From the NCBI GenBank assembly GCA_017511805.1, contig JAFWJA010000015.1, forward strand, positions 253,098-317,097: a DNA stretch of 64,000 nucleotides. Reading direction: 5' to 3'. Position 1 is the first letter of the stretch, and each line of letters starts with the position of its first letter. Shown one piece after another: positions 25,839 to 33,787 of this stretch. This stretch comes from Bacilli bacterium (lineage in GTDB: Bacteria; Bacillota_I; Bacilli_A; RF39; UBA660). The notes beneath the pieces were generated by a model. The model did no database searches, was not told the origin of the DNA, and saw only the letters and a program-made list of their open reading frames with translations. The translations under genes were made by a program, and so were the position numbers.

Positions 25839-26804
25839 ACTTTCTTCTAACATTTTAGTAATAAAAATACCATATCCTTTTTCACAATCATCTACTATAA
25901 CATGAGTAACCGCTCCTACTAATTTATTATTTTGAACTATTGGTGAACCACTCATTCCTTGAACAATACCACCTGTTTTAGAAAGAAGTTCTTCATCAGT
26001 TATAGTAAACATTATGTTTTTTAAATCATCTTTCTTATCTATTTTATCTATATTAATACTATATTCTTTAACAGTATCCTGATCTATTACCGTTAATATA
26101 CTAGCTCTTCCTAGTTCTATTTCATCTGGATCCGCTATAGTAATTAAATTAGTTTTATCTATTTCTTTTTCATAGTATCCATATATTCCTTTATCAGTAT
26201 TATCTGTTATAGAACCATATCTTTCATTCATATTAGTAGTGGCTTCTTTTTCACCTGGTGTTCCATCAATAGATTTACTAATACCTGTTATATATGATTC
26301 ATATATAGATCCTGATTCTATATCAAGTATCTTCTTAGTAGAACTATCTTGTATTTGATGACCAAGTGCTAAAAACTTATTATTTTTTGGATCTATCATA
26401 GTTAAAGTACCAATACCATTAACTGTATCTTTTACATATAAACCAGTTTTATATTCATTATTTTCTAATTCTAATTTTAAAACAGTTTTATTTATATTAG
26501 AATCCCTTTTATATTCTATATCTAGCTCTTCCTTATCAGAATCTAGATCTATTTCATTAACAAAATCCTCAATTGTTTTAACATTATGATCATTTACTCT
26601 AACTATATAGTCTCCTACTTCTATACCAGAAGATTTTGCTATTAAATCATTATTTACTTTATATAAACCAATTACTAATACACCATCAGTTTTAACTTCT
26701 ATACCAATATTATCTCCACCTAATATAACCTGATTAGAATACGCCAATACTGAACTAATAGATAAGAAAAAAGATATAAATAGTACTAATAATTTATTTC
26801 TCAT
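25827..26804 (-). CDS. spoIVB: SpoIVB peptidase (S55), sporulation signalling
   Basis: In Bacillus this serine peptidase is secreted by the forespore and triggers pro-sigma-K processing. 325 residues against about 425 in Bacillus. N-terminal membrane/signal segment (residues 4-22), a PDZ domain (VLVIGLYKVNNDLIA, IEVGDYIVRVNDHNV), then the S55 domain with the catalytic His in ALGHQIQD and Ser in GMSGSPIVQNNKLVGAVTHV. Catalytic text is complete, so it should be active. RBS AAGGAG. It suggests an endospore programme together with yqfC, yqfD and the ylbJ-like gene. Confidence 0.92.
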   Translation of the reverse strand: MRNKLLVLFISFFLSISSVLAYSNQVILGGDNIGIEVKTDGVLVIGLYKVNNDLIAKSSGIEVGDYIVRVNDHNVKTIEDFVNEIDLDSDKEELDIEYKRDSNINKTVLKLELENNEYKTGLYVKDTVNGIGTLTMIDPKNNKFLALGHQIQDSSTKKILDIESGSIYESYITGISKSIDGTPGEKEATTNMNERYGSITDNTDKGIYGYYEKEIDKTNLITIADPDEIELGRASILTVIDQDTVKEYSINIDKIDKKDDLKNIMFTITDEELLSKTGGIVQGMSGSPIVQNNKLVGAVTHVIVDDCEKGYGIFITKMLEESEER

Positions 26805-26867
26805 AAAAACTCCTTATAATCTAGATTACAGTATTAGTATTTACAAGATTTTATTATTAAAACAAGA

Positions 26868-26890
26868 AAAAAATACCAAATTGGTATTTT
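26868..26890 (-). terminator. Terminator
   Basis: AAATACCAA (26871-26879) and TTGGTATTT (26881-26889), T-run on the minus strand; ends the 231-aa gene. Confidence 0.7.
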
Positions 26891-27584
26891 AATTTAATGA
26901 ATATGTATTTAATACATCTTTAACTGTAGTAGCATCTTGACCAGATACCATTATAATATAACCATAATTATTATCTTTAAAAACTATATAACCTTCATAT
27001 AATTCTAAATTTGGGTCATAATATGTTGCTTGTATAGCTTTATATCCAGATATAGTTACATTTTTAACTTCTATATTTGTAGCTCCATATGTTGATAAAT
27101 CTTCCCATAAAGCATCTTTATCTGTTGGGATATCCATTTCAGATATTGGTTCACGAGTTAAAACTGCACCATTCTTTTCACTAGCATCGCTGTATGAAAC
27201 CATTTCTATATCATCATAACCAGATGGCATTTCATCTTCTTTCCAATCACTTGGTACATAAATATATCCTACTTTAGAATTACCTACTTTTTGAGTATTT
27301 TTAGTAACAGATGTTGGTTTATTATTACCACCAGTAGTATTACTTCCTGATCCTGTATTATTATCATTTCCTTTGATTATACTAAGTACTAAGAATACAC
27401 CACATGTAACAAGCGCTAATGCTATAATTATAGCTAATATTTTTAATCCAGTTGAATTCTTTTTAGGAGAAGGAACTGGACTTTGATTACTTACTTGACC
27501 TTCCTCTTTAATAATAGTTGTTCCGCAATTACTACAGAACTTATTTTTTTCTGAATTTTCAATTCCACAATTTTGACACTTCAT
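26889..27584 (-). CDS. Zinc-ribbon membrane protein (231 aa)
   Basis: N-terminal zinc ribbon MKCQNCGIENSEKNKFCSNCG, a Pro/Ser linker, a membrane helix (ILAIIIALALVTCGVFLVLSII, about 49-70), a Gly/Ser/Asn spacer, and an outside domain of about 130 residues (VGYIYVPSDWKEDEMP, YKAIQATYYDP, YGYIIMVSGQD) that resembles the PsbP-like/DUF1795 type of small secreted fold. Function unknown. It is followed after 14 nt by nothing of the same operon; it lies downstream of the nagZ-like gene. Confidence 0.75.
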   Translation of the reverse strand: MKCQNCGIENSEKNKFCSNCGTTIIKEEGQVSNQSPVPSPKKNSTGLKILAIIIALALVTCGVFLVLSIIKGNDNNTGSGSNTTGGNNKPTSVTKNTQKVGNSKVGYIYVPSDWKEDEMPSGYDDIEMVSYSDASEKNGAVLTREPISEMDIPTDKDALWEDLSTYGATNIEVKNVTISGYKAIQATYYDPNLELYEGYIVFKDNNYGYIIMVSGQDATTVKDVLNTYSLN

Positions 27585-27598
27585 ATAAACTCTCCTTC

Positions 27599-28804
27599 TT
27601 ATTCATAAATACTATTTACTATTGATTTATGTTCTTCACTACCTAGTGTACTTTTATCTAAATAACTATAACTATCTAGGTTAGTATATTTATATAATAA
27701 TATTTTTTTAACAGATTTGTCAATTCTATCTTCTGAAATACTATTCTTAATATATTCAATAGTCTTAGCAGTACCATTTGGCATTAATAATAAGTCAGCA
27801 CCTGCATTTATTGCCATAGTAATTATTTCTTCATCTGTATAATTATCTGTTAATGCACCCATATTTAATGCATCAGTTATAATAAGACCATCATATTTTA
27901 AATCTGTTTTAAGTATATCTGTAACTATTTTTTTAGATAACGAAGCTGGTGTATCATCACCTGTAATATTAGGTAATGCTATATGACCAACCATAATCAT
28001 TTTAGCACCATTATCAATTGCATTCTTAAATGGTATTAATTCTACTTGTTTAATATCATCATATGTTTTATTTACAACTGGTAATGCTTTATGTGAATCT
28101 ACTAATGTATCTCCATGGCCTGGGAAGTGTTTAAAACATCCCATAATGCCATTTTCTTCTAGACCTTGATTAAATGCTATTGCCATAGTAGAAACAGTTT
28201 CAGAATCAGTTCCAAATGCTCTTTCACCTATAACTTCATTATCCGGATTAGTCCATACATCCGCAACAGGTGCAAATGTAACATTAATACCAAGAGTTCT
28301 AAGTTCTTCTGCTAGTACTTTAGCAACTGCTTTAGCTTTACTTGTATCACCAGTTTTACCTACATCATACATATCAGGTATATCTGTAACACCAATATCA
28401 GTAATATTCTTTAATCTTTGTACTAATCCACCCTCTTCATCAGTTGCTATTATCATAGGTATTTCACTATATTTCTTTAAATCATCAACAAATTTCTTAC
28501 TATTATCAAATGTTGAATAATTATCTCCCATTAATATAAAACCACCTGGATTATATGTTTCTAGTACATCTTTTAATGTATCATCTACATTATCAGATAA
28601 ATAGTATATAACAAGCATTTGCGCTATTTTTTCATCTAATGTCATATTAGACATTTGCTTATCTACTTTATCTTCAATAGTTTCTACTTTTGTTTCTTGT
28701 TTCTTATTATTATCTTTTTCAGTAGGTTTAGTTGTTTTAGAACCACATCCAACTAAGAATATAACTAATAATAATGTTAATAATAATCTTCTTACCTTTT
28801 TCAT
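27599..28804 (-). CDS. nagZ: Beta-N-acetylhexosaminidase, GH3 lipoprotein (NagZ-like)
   Basis: Cleaves GlcNAc from muropeptides outside the cell. 401 residues with a lipoprotein signal peptide; lipobox LVGC puts the lipidated Cys at residue 20. GH3 blocks: IATDEEGGLVQRL, FAPVADVWTNP, the His of KHFPGHGDTLVDSHKALP (about 225-240, the NagZ catalytic His loop) and the nucleophile Asp in LIITDALNMGAL (about 305). It is without the C-terminal domain of longer GH3 enzymes. Its start overlaps the xseB stop (TAATG). Confidence 0.93.
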   Translation of the reverse strand: MKKVRRLLLTLLLVIFLVGCGSKTTKPTEKDNNKKQETKVETIEDKVDKQMSNMTLDEKIAQMLVIYYLSDNVDDTLKDVLETYNPGGFILMGDNYSTFDNSKKFVDDLKKYSEIPMIIATDEEGGLVQRLKNITDIGVTDIPDMYDVGKTGDTSKAKAVAKVLAEELRTLGINVTFAPVADVWTNPDNEVIGERAFGTDSETVSTMAIAFNQGLEENGIMGCFKHFPGHGDTLVDSHKALPVVNKTYDDIKQVELIPFKNAIDNGAKMIMVGHIALPNITGDDTPASLSKKIVTDILKTDLKYDGLIITDALNMGALTDNYTDEEIITMAINAGADLLLMPNGTAKTIEYIKNSISEDRIDKSVKKILLYKYTNLDSYSYLDKSTLGSEEHKSIVNSIYE

Positions 28805-29037
28805 TATTCTTTAACTTCCATTTCTTTAAATTCTTCTAATTCTCCATTTTCACTAAGAATTTTATTTACAGCTTTTGTTGCACTATCTAATTTAACAGAA
28901 CATTCTTTAGCTATTTTCATAGCTTCTGTATACTTATTAATAGCGTCATCTAAATCAACATTACCTTCTTCAAGTTCTTTTACAATACTTTCTAATTTTT
29001 CTAATTTTTCTTCAAATTTTACTTCTTCTTTAGCCAT
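28804..29037 (-). CDS. xseB: Exodeoxyribonuclease VII small subunit
   Basis: 77 residues; the two-helix family signature FEEKLEKLESIVKELEEGNV followed by LDDAINKYTEAMKIAKEC. Partner of XseA. Here it is 2.1 kb downstream of xseA with three unknown genes between, rather than adjacent. RBS AGGAGAG. Confidence 0.93.
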   Translation of the reverse strand: MAKEEVKFEEKLEKLESIVKELEEGNVDLDDAINKYTEAMKIAKECSVKLDSATKAVNKILSENGELEEFKEMEVKE

Positions 29038-29049
29038 ACTATCTCTCCT

Positions 29050-29445
29050 TCATTTTTTTTGTAATAATTTAACTTTATTATATTTCTTATCATATATTTT
29101 TTTATAATCTATATATTTTTTTAGTTCATTTACTTTATACTCACATATTTCCATTTTTCTTTCTAAATAAACACCTTTACCTTTTTTATATAGATCAAAA
29201 TATTCTTCATATAAACTATGTATATAATCATATATTGCTTCTTCACTTAAGTTTTTTAGATAATCATAATCTATTATTTCAGATCTGTTTCTTAAATAAT
29301 CAATAGATTCTTTACTAGTAAACTGTTCTAATTCTTTAACATTACCATTTGGATTCATTTCAGATATAACATAATTAGGTAAATTACCAATAAATATTAA
29401 ATCTCTTAAATCCACAAATACCTTTTTCCCTGAAGCAAACATCAT
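29050..29445 (-). CDS. Hypothetical protein (131 aa)
   Basis: I do not recognise it. Soluble, helical, Tyr/Lys-rich; the second half (YIHSLYEEYFDLYKKGKGVY and on) may be a coiled coil. RBS AGGTGAT. It lies between xseA and xseB in the same direction, with 15- and 12-nt gaps. Confidence 0.65.
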   Translation of the reverse strand: MMFASGKKVFVDLRDLIFIGNLPNYVISEMNPNGNVKELEQFTSKESIDYLRNRSEIIDYDYLKNLSEEAIYDYIHSLYEEYFDLYKKGKGVYLERKMEICEYKVNELKKYIDYKKIYDKKYNKVKLLQKK

Positions 29446-29460
29446 ATTATCACCTAGTTT

Positions 29461-29715
29461 CTATCCATAATATCTTTGTAAAATAATTTCTTTATCATCT
29501 TTTACTATTTTAATCGCATCTTCAATAGTTGCGTCCTTTTTAACAGGTCCATATGTAAACATATTCTTTTCATTTAACATGTTATCATTTAAAAATATAT
29601 AATCTCCAACTTCAACATCTACATCATAAAACTCAATATTCTTTATATATTCTTTTCCTTCGAATTCAAGAGTATAATCATAACCCTCTTTTTTTACTAC
29701 TTTCATTTTCTTCAT
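29461..29715 (-). CDS. Small hypothetical protein (84 aa)
   Basis: Strand-rich: KKEGYDYTLEFEGKEYIKNI, then DVEVGDYIFLND, suggesting a small barrel-like fold. I cannot assign it. The start is unclear: ATG 29715 has AAAGGG 9 nt upstream; ATG 29706 is the alternative. The frame open to 29733 would overlap more of the LRR gene. Either way it overlaps the end of that gene by 29-38 nt, so translation is coupled. Confidence 0.6.
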   Translation of the reverse strand: MKKMKVVKKEGYDYTLEFEGKEYIKNIEFYDVDVEVGDYIFLNDNMLNEKNMFTYGPVKKDATIEDAIKIVKDDKEIILQRYYG

Positions 29716-31156
29716 CTTCAATTTCCCTTTCAAATCTTTCTATATCTTCTTCAGTAATTATTTGATTACCATGCATTTTAATTAAAGTTCTTATAAATGA
29801 TCCCATTTGTGAACCCATTACTTCTTCTGGTACATCTTTTTCTTTAATTAGATTTATATTACCAAAATACATAAAACCTTTACCTAATTGTTTTAATTTA
29901 GGCATTATTAACTTATCAATACCTGTATTAAAATATAAACTATTATCACCAATTTTAGTTACATTAGGAAGCACTAATTCCGTTAAATCTTCATTATTAT
30001 GTAAGAAATCATCTCCTATTTCTGTAACATTATTTAATTCTAATTCATTTAAGTATTTATTATGGAATAAGAAACAATAACCAATACTATCCAAATTATT
30101 ATTCTTAAAACCAATAATTCTATTATACGTATCAAGAGTTATAACTATATCACCATTAATAGTTACTATTCTTTGTTTCTTTTCTTTATTTAATCTTATA
30201 TCAATTTTATCTATTTTTTTAAATTGATCAACAAACGAATCATATATTTTTATTCCAAATGCATTATATGTATCTAGTTTTCTTTTTTGTAAATCTAGAA
30301 TAAAGTAATCTAATACTAAAAACTTATCTTTATCTAGTTTTATAGGATGAAATGTATCAATAATAACATTATTAGGGCAATAATAAACATTATTCATTTC
30401 ATAGTTATATTTATAATATTTTCCATCATCCGCAAGTACATAACCAGGTAACTCAAAATTAGACTGGTTATAATCTATTTTATATCCTAAATAATCTTCA
30501 AAACTTTCTGTTAAACCTTCAATTATATTATCTAGGTTATTACCAAATGTAGCATCAGGATTATTTACTGAGTGATTATATCTATTTTTTATAGATAACG
30601 TGTGAGAAGCATCTCTTGAAAATTGAATACTTATTACTGATGTACCATATTCATCTTGTCTATTAGGAACTTCAAAATCTTCCCTTTTTATTTCAGAAAC
30701 ATTCTTTTTTATTGCGAAGAAAACTTCTGCTCTTCTTAATCTTCCACCATCAAATGTACATAATTCTTCACCAACATGCTTTGGTATTTCTCCATTATAA
30801 CTTCTTGGTTCTTCATTCCTTTTATCATAAAATATTCTAAATTTTTGTATTTGCTCTTCTGTTTTACATTCAAATAATTTATAACCAGCTTCATCTAATA
30901 ATTCTGTTGGAGTCTTTTTTGAATTTTTTCTATATTTTTCTTCTACATCAATAAACTTATATATATAATCTTTAAACTCTACTTCCATAGAATTATTTGT
31001 TATATCTTCAAATAAAAATTTAGAATAATCAAAATGATCACTAATTATTTTAAACAGAACTCCTTCAGTTTCAAGAATAGTAGGAAATAAGTCTCTACAT
31101 AAATGACTCATGTTTTCTCCATACTTATCCTTGATCATATCTAAATCATAACCCAT
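29678..31156 (-). CDS. BspA-type leucine-rich repeat protein, cytoplasmic (492 aa)
   Basis: The C-terminal third has about four BspA/LRR_5-type repeats: LNELELNNVTEIGDDFLHNNEDL, TELVLPNVTKIGDNSLY and DKLIMPKLKQLGKGFMY (about residues 365-445). The first two thirds are of unknown type; a conserved-looking block near 175-215 contains SRDASHTLSIKNRYNHSVNNPDATF. No signal peptide, unlike surface BspA proteins, so it is probably intracellular and binds a protein partner. Starts 2 nt after xseA stops. Function unknown. Confidence 0.75.
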   Translation of the reverse strand: MGYDLDMIKDKYGENMSHLCRDLFPTILETEGVLFKIISDHFDYSKFLFEDITNNSMEVEFKDYIYKFIDVEEKYRKNSKKTPTELLDEAGYKLFECKTEEQIQKFRIFYDKRNEEPRSYNGEIPKHVGEELCTFDGGRLRRAEVFFAIKKNVSEIKREDFEVPNRQDEYGTSVISIQFSRDASHTLSIKNRYNHSVNNPDATFGNNLDNIIEGLTESFEDYLGYKIDYNQSNFELPGYVLADDGKYYKYNYEMNNVYYCPNNVIIDTFHPIKLDKDKFLVLDYFILDLQKRKLDTYNAFGIKIYDSFVDQFKKIDKIDIRLNKEKKQRIVTINGDIVITLDTYNRIIGFKNNNLDSIGYCFLFHNKYLNELELNNVTEIGDDFLHNNEDLTELVLPNVTKIGDNSLYFNTGIDKLIMPKLKQLGKGFMYFGNINLIKEKDVPEEVMGSQMGSFIRTLIKMHGNQIITEEDIERFEREIEDEENESSKKRGL

Positions 31157-31158
31157 TT

Positions 31159-32427
31159 TTATTCATCACCTACACTTGTAACTTTAGCGTTAATACTACC
31201 ATTTTTAATCGATATATTTATGTCTGAATCTACTTTTACCTGTTTTATATCTGTTACTACTTTATTATTTAGTTTAGTAATAGAATAACCTCTTTTTAAT
31301 GTATTAAGAGGATTTAATACTTCTAATTTTTCAACTAAATGATTATATTTATTTTCTTTATTTTCATATATCTTACTAGGATTAGTAAGTACATAACTTG
31401 TTTTTATGTTTTCTAATCTTACTTTTTTATTATCTAAATAATTTACAATGTAACTATTTAGTTTTTCAATTGTATTAGATAGTTTTTGTTCTTTAATCTC
31501 ATAAATACTCATAGGATTTTTTAGTATATAACTAGTTTTAATCTTATCTAATATTGTTTTATTATAATTTATTAAATTATTTATATTCTTACTAGATCTA
31601 AGTTCTAATTGCTTAATTAATTTCTTTAATTCAGATTTATCTGGTACTGCAAGTTCTGCCGCTCCAGTTGGAGTAGCCGCTCTTACATCCGCAACAAAAT
31701 CTGCTATTGTAAAGTCTACCTCATGACCTACAGCACTAATTACAGGTGTATTACATTCATATATGGCTCTAGCTACTATTTCTTCATTAAATGCCCATAA
31801 GTCTTCTATAGAACCTCCACCTCTACCTACAATTAAAGTATCTAGTCCATAAGTATCAGCAAGTTTTATATTTTTAACTATATCTTCTTTAGCACCATTA
31901 CCTTGTACAAGTGATGGAAATAGTATTACTTCACATAAAGGAAATCTTCTATTAATAGTAGATATTATATCTCTAATAGCCGCTCCTGTTGGAGCAGTAA
32001 CTACACCTACTTTACTAGGAACAGTAGGTATTTTCTTTTTATGTTCAACGTCAAAAAGACCTTCTTTTTTAAGATCTTGTTTTAATTTTTCGTATAGTGC
32101 ATATAAATTACCAACACCATCTTCCATCATTTCAGATACATATATTTGATAATTACCTGTTTGTTCAAAAACACTAATTCTTCCCTTTACTAATACTTTA
32201 GTACCATCAACTGGTTCAAAAGCTACTTTAGTAGTTTGTGAAGCAAACATAATCGCACTAATTCTACTTTCTTCGTCTTTAATAGTAAAATAAAAATGTC
32301 CTCTAGAATGTTTTTTAAAGTTGGATATTTCACCCTTTATATATACTTCTTGAAGATTTACATCATTATCAATTTTATATTTAATATAACGAGTTAACGC
32401 TCCAACTGTTATATAATTATTGTTCAT
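31159..32427 (-). CDS. xseA: Exodeoxyribonuclease VII large subunit
   Basis: 422 residues. The N-terminal OB fold (VGALTRYIKYKIDNDVNLQEV, GHFYFTIKDEESRISAIMF) binds ssDNA. The catalytic core has KVGVVTAPTGAAIRDIISTINRRFP, DTLIVGRGGGSIEDLWAFNEE and VGHEVDFTIADFVADVRAATPTGAAE (each in part). A C-terminal coiled coil with a repeat of the segment KTSYILKNPMSIYE / KTSYVLTNPSKIYE follows. The start is ATG 32427 with GGAGATAAT; it overlaps the nusB stop by 11 nt. Confidence 0.96.
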   Translation of the reverse strand: MNNNYITVGALTRYIKYKIDNDVNLQEVYIKGEISNFKKHSRGHFYFTIKDEESRISAIMFASQTTKVAFEPVDGTKVLVKGRISVFEQTGNYQIYVSEMMEDGVGNLYALYEKLKQDLKKEGLFDVEHKKKIPTVPSKVGVVTAPTGAAIRDIISTINRRFPLCEVILFPSLVQGNGAKEDIVKNIKLADTYGLDTLIVGRGGGSIEDLWAFNEEIVARAIYECNTPVISAVGHEVDFTIADFVADVRAATPTGAAELAVPDKSELKKLIKQLELRSSKNINNLINYNKTILDKIKTSYILKNPMSIYEIKEQKLSNTIEKLNSYIVNYLDNKKVRLENIKTSYVLTNPSKIYENKENKYNHLVEKLEVLNPLNTLKRGYSITKLNNKVVTDIKQVKVDSDINISIKNGSINAKVTSVGDE

Positions 32428-32824
32428 CTTTATTATCTCCATGATAAATTTTATCTAAAACAGCATTAATCATATTCTTAACTTTTTCATCTGAATACTC
32501 TTTAGCAAGTTCAACTGCTTCATTAATCGCAACTACTTCTGGTGTATCAGTATATACTAACTCATATATTCCCATTCTTAAAATAGCTTGATCTATTTTG
32601 CCAAGTCTATCAATAGTCCAATCTTTTAAATTCTTATTAGCTATTTTATCTATATCGTTTCTATTTTCTAAAACTCCTTTAACTATGTCATTAACAAAGT
32701 CATTATCTATTTCAATATTTTCTTTTATAACTTCTTCTAAATCATATTCTATATTAGAAGATTCATATAAAAATACTTGATATAAAATAGTCATAATTAT
32801 TTTTCTAAGTTCAGTTCTGTTCAT
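32417..32824 (-). CDS. nusB: Transcription antitermination factor NusB
   Basis: 135 residues; helical NusB fold with RKIIMTILYQVFLYESS, WTIDRLGKIDQAILRMGIYEL and EVVAINEAVELAKEYSDEKV, the boxA-RNA-binding protein of rRNA antitermination. RBS TAGGTGA; its own extended -10 promoter at 32843-32851. First gene of the nusB-xseA-LRR-...-xseB-nagZ series. Confidence 0.95.
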   Translation of the reverse strand: MNRTELRKIIMTILYQVFLYESSNIEYDLEEVIKENIEIDNDFVNDIVKGVLENRNDIDKIANKNLKDWTIDRLGKIDQAILRMGIYELVYTDTPEVVAINEAVELAKEYSDEKVKNMINAVLDKIYHGDNKDEQ

Positions 32825-32842
32825 AACAAATCACCTAAAGTA

Positions 32843-32851
32843 ATTATAACA
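32843..32851 (-). promoter_or_regulatory. Extended -10 of nusB
   Basis: Minus strand TGTTATAAT; no good -35. It follows directly on the terminator at 32862-32887. Confidence 0.65.
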
Positions 32852-32861
32852 AATAAAATAA

Positions 32862-32887
32862 AAAAATACTATATAAATATAGTATTT
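32862..32887 (-). terminator. Terminator between the small-RNA locus and nusB
   Basis: AAATACTATA (32864-32873) pairs with TATAGTATTT (32878-32887); T-run on the minus strand. It would end transcripts that come from the mutS side and cross the small-RNA locus in antisense. Confidence 0.75.
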
Positions 32888-32926
32888 ATTAGTATAAAAA
32901 TTGTATATATTTTGTCGTTTTTCACA

Positions 32927-32955
32927 TTGATAAAAGAACAGATGTTTGATATAAT
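32927..32955 (+). promoter_or_regulatory. Promoter of the small RNA
   Basis: TTGATA (32927-32932), 17-nt spacer, TATAAT (32950-32955). The predicted start, 7 nt on, is the first G of the closing helix at 32962. Confidence 0.85.
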
Positions 32956-32961
32956 AGTATT

Positions 32962-33200
32962 GGATACGTTTGAAATATATCAGATGTCTTCCCTTCAATA
33001 TGAAGGGAGGTGGTAAAATGACTAAAAGAGAAAAATCTCAATTTTTCATTATACTCCTTCTATTTGTTATTATATTTATACTTATGTATAACTTATTCTA
33101 AAAAATAGAAAAAAGGCATCTGATTTCAACAACTGTTGATTTCAGATGCATCCTACAAGGGATTACGTCTGATTCGGAAGATTCAAACGTATCCTTTTTT
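32962..33200 (+). ncRNA. Structured RNA (about 239 nt) encoding a small hydrophobic peptide; candidate type I toxin RNA
   Basis: The 5' end GGATACGTTTGAA (32962-32974) is the exact complement of 33182-33194, followed by TTTTTT. So promoter, start, closing helix and terminator all agree. Inside: ATCAGATGT (32979-32987) pairs with ACGTCTGAT (33165-33173) with one G-U; CCCTT (32991-32995) can pair with AAGGG (33157-33161). A 10-bp hairpin (32988-32997 with 33001-33010) buries the ribosome binding site of the 27-codon frame. A separate hairpin (33116-33149) has 8 + 5 bp. The two folds of CCCTT exclude each other, so a switch is possible. Type I toxin mRNAs such as hok or par/fst show such burial and end-to-end pairing. 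No known family was recognised; it is not tmRNA, SRP or RNase P RNA by eye. A short transposon-like element with 13-bp inverted ends is the alternative. Confidence 0.75.
33018..33101 (+). CDS. 27-residue hydrophobic peptide, possible type I toxin
   Basis: MTKREKSQ, then one hydrophobic helix FFIILLLFVIIFILMYNLF to the end. GGGAGG lies 7 nt before the ATG, so translation is plausible, but the site is fully base-paired in the predicted hairpin. A charged head with a single helix fits small membrane toxins of type I systems and also small membrane regulators. Too short for routine gene calling. Confidence 0.65.
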   Translation: MTKREKSQFFIILLLFVIIFILMYNLF

Positions 33201-33234
33201 ATTGTATGAAGTTTCCTTCATTACATTCATAATA

Positions 33235-33786
33235 TCATATATTTATATTTTCATCAAGTTTTACATCATTATTCTTAGATTTAAATAATAGAATCAAATC
33301 AATGATTATGAATATAAATAAACCAATTATGAATGCATATGTTAATCTAAGTTTTAATATAACAAGATCTTCATTTTTCTTTATATCTTTATTAGTATAA
33401 TATCTAGATACAAAATTAGTTCCTTTATTTTCTTTTATATAAGATGCTTTTACATCATTTGACGCATTAGTATCTCTTGAACTCATTAAGTTTACTTTAG
33501 AAGTTAATACTGTATTAGGACTTAATACTATTAATATACTTTTATCATTATAATTAACTACATATGTTTTATATGAATCTTTTTCCTCTATTTGAAATCT
33601 AGTTTCAATTACATTGCTCATATCAAATGTTACATATGTTTTAGTTTTATATTTATTAAATGAGTCTATATCATTAATTACTTTTCTATTCTTAACATCA
33701 TCATAATCATAATTAACAAATATAGTTATTACTAATAATATTAATATAACTGATTTAAATATTATATCTCCGACTTTTTTATTCAT
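33235..33786 (-). CDS. Two-helix membrane protein (183 aa)
   Basis: Membrane helices at about residues 9-26 and 148-170, with an outside domain of about 120 residues between (KTYVTFDMSNVIETRFQIEE, YKTYVVNYNDKSILIVLSP). The overall layout resembles small extracytoplasmic sensor proteins; I cannot name a family. It starts 1 nt after mutS stops, so it is in the mutS operon, where mutL is often found in other Firmicutes. No terminator follows before the small-RNA locus. Confidence 0.75.
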   Translation of the reverse strand: MNKKVGDIIFKSVILILLVITIFVNYDYDDVKNRKVINDIDSFNKYKTKTYVTFDMSNVIETRFQIEEKDSYKTYVVNYNDKSILIVLSPNTVLTSKVNLMSSRDTNASNDVKASYIKENKGTNFVSRYYTNKDIKKNEDLVILKLRLTYAFIIGLFIFIIIDLILLFKSKNNDVKLDENINI

Positions 33787-33787
33787 A

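Noticed and set aside
32962..33194. Reading the 13-bp terminal inverted repeats as a small non-autonomous transposon
   Set aside because: No target-site duplication is visible, and the repeat begins exactly at the predicted transcription start and ends at a T-run, which fits an RNA helix better. Kept only as an alternative.
32962..33200. tmRNA, SRP RNA or RNase P RNA
   Set aside because: The encoded peptide does not end in an ALAA-type tag, there is no tRNA-like end with CCA, and none of the conserved SRP or RNase P boxes is present.
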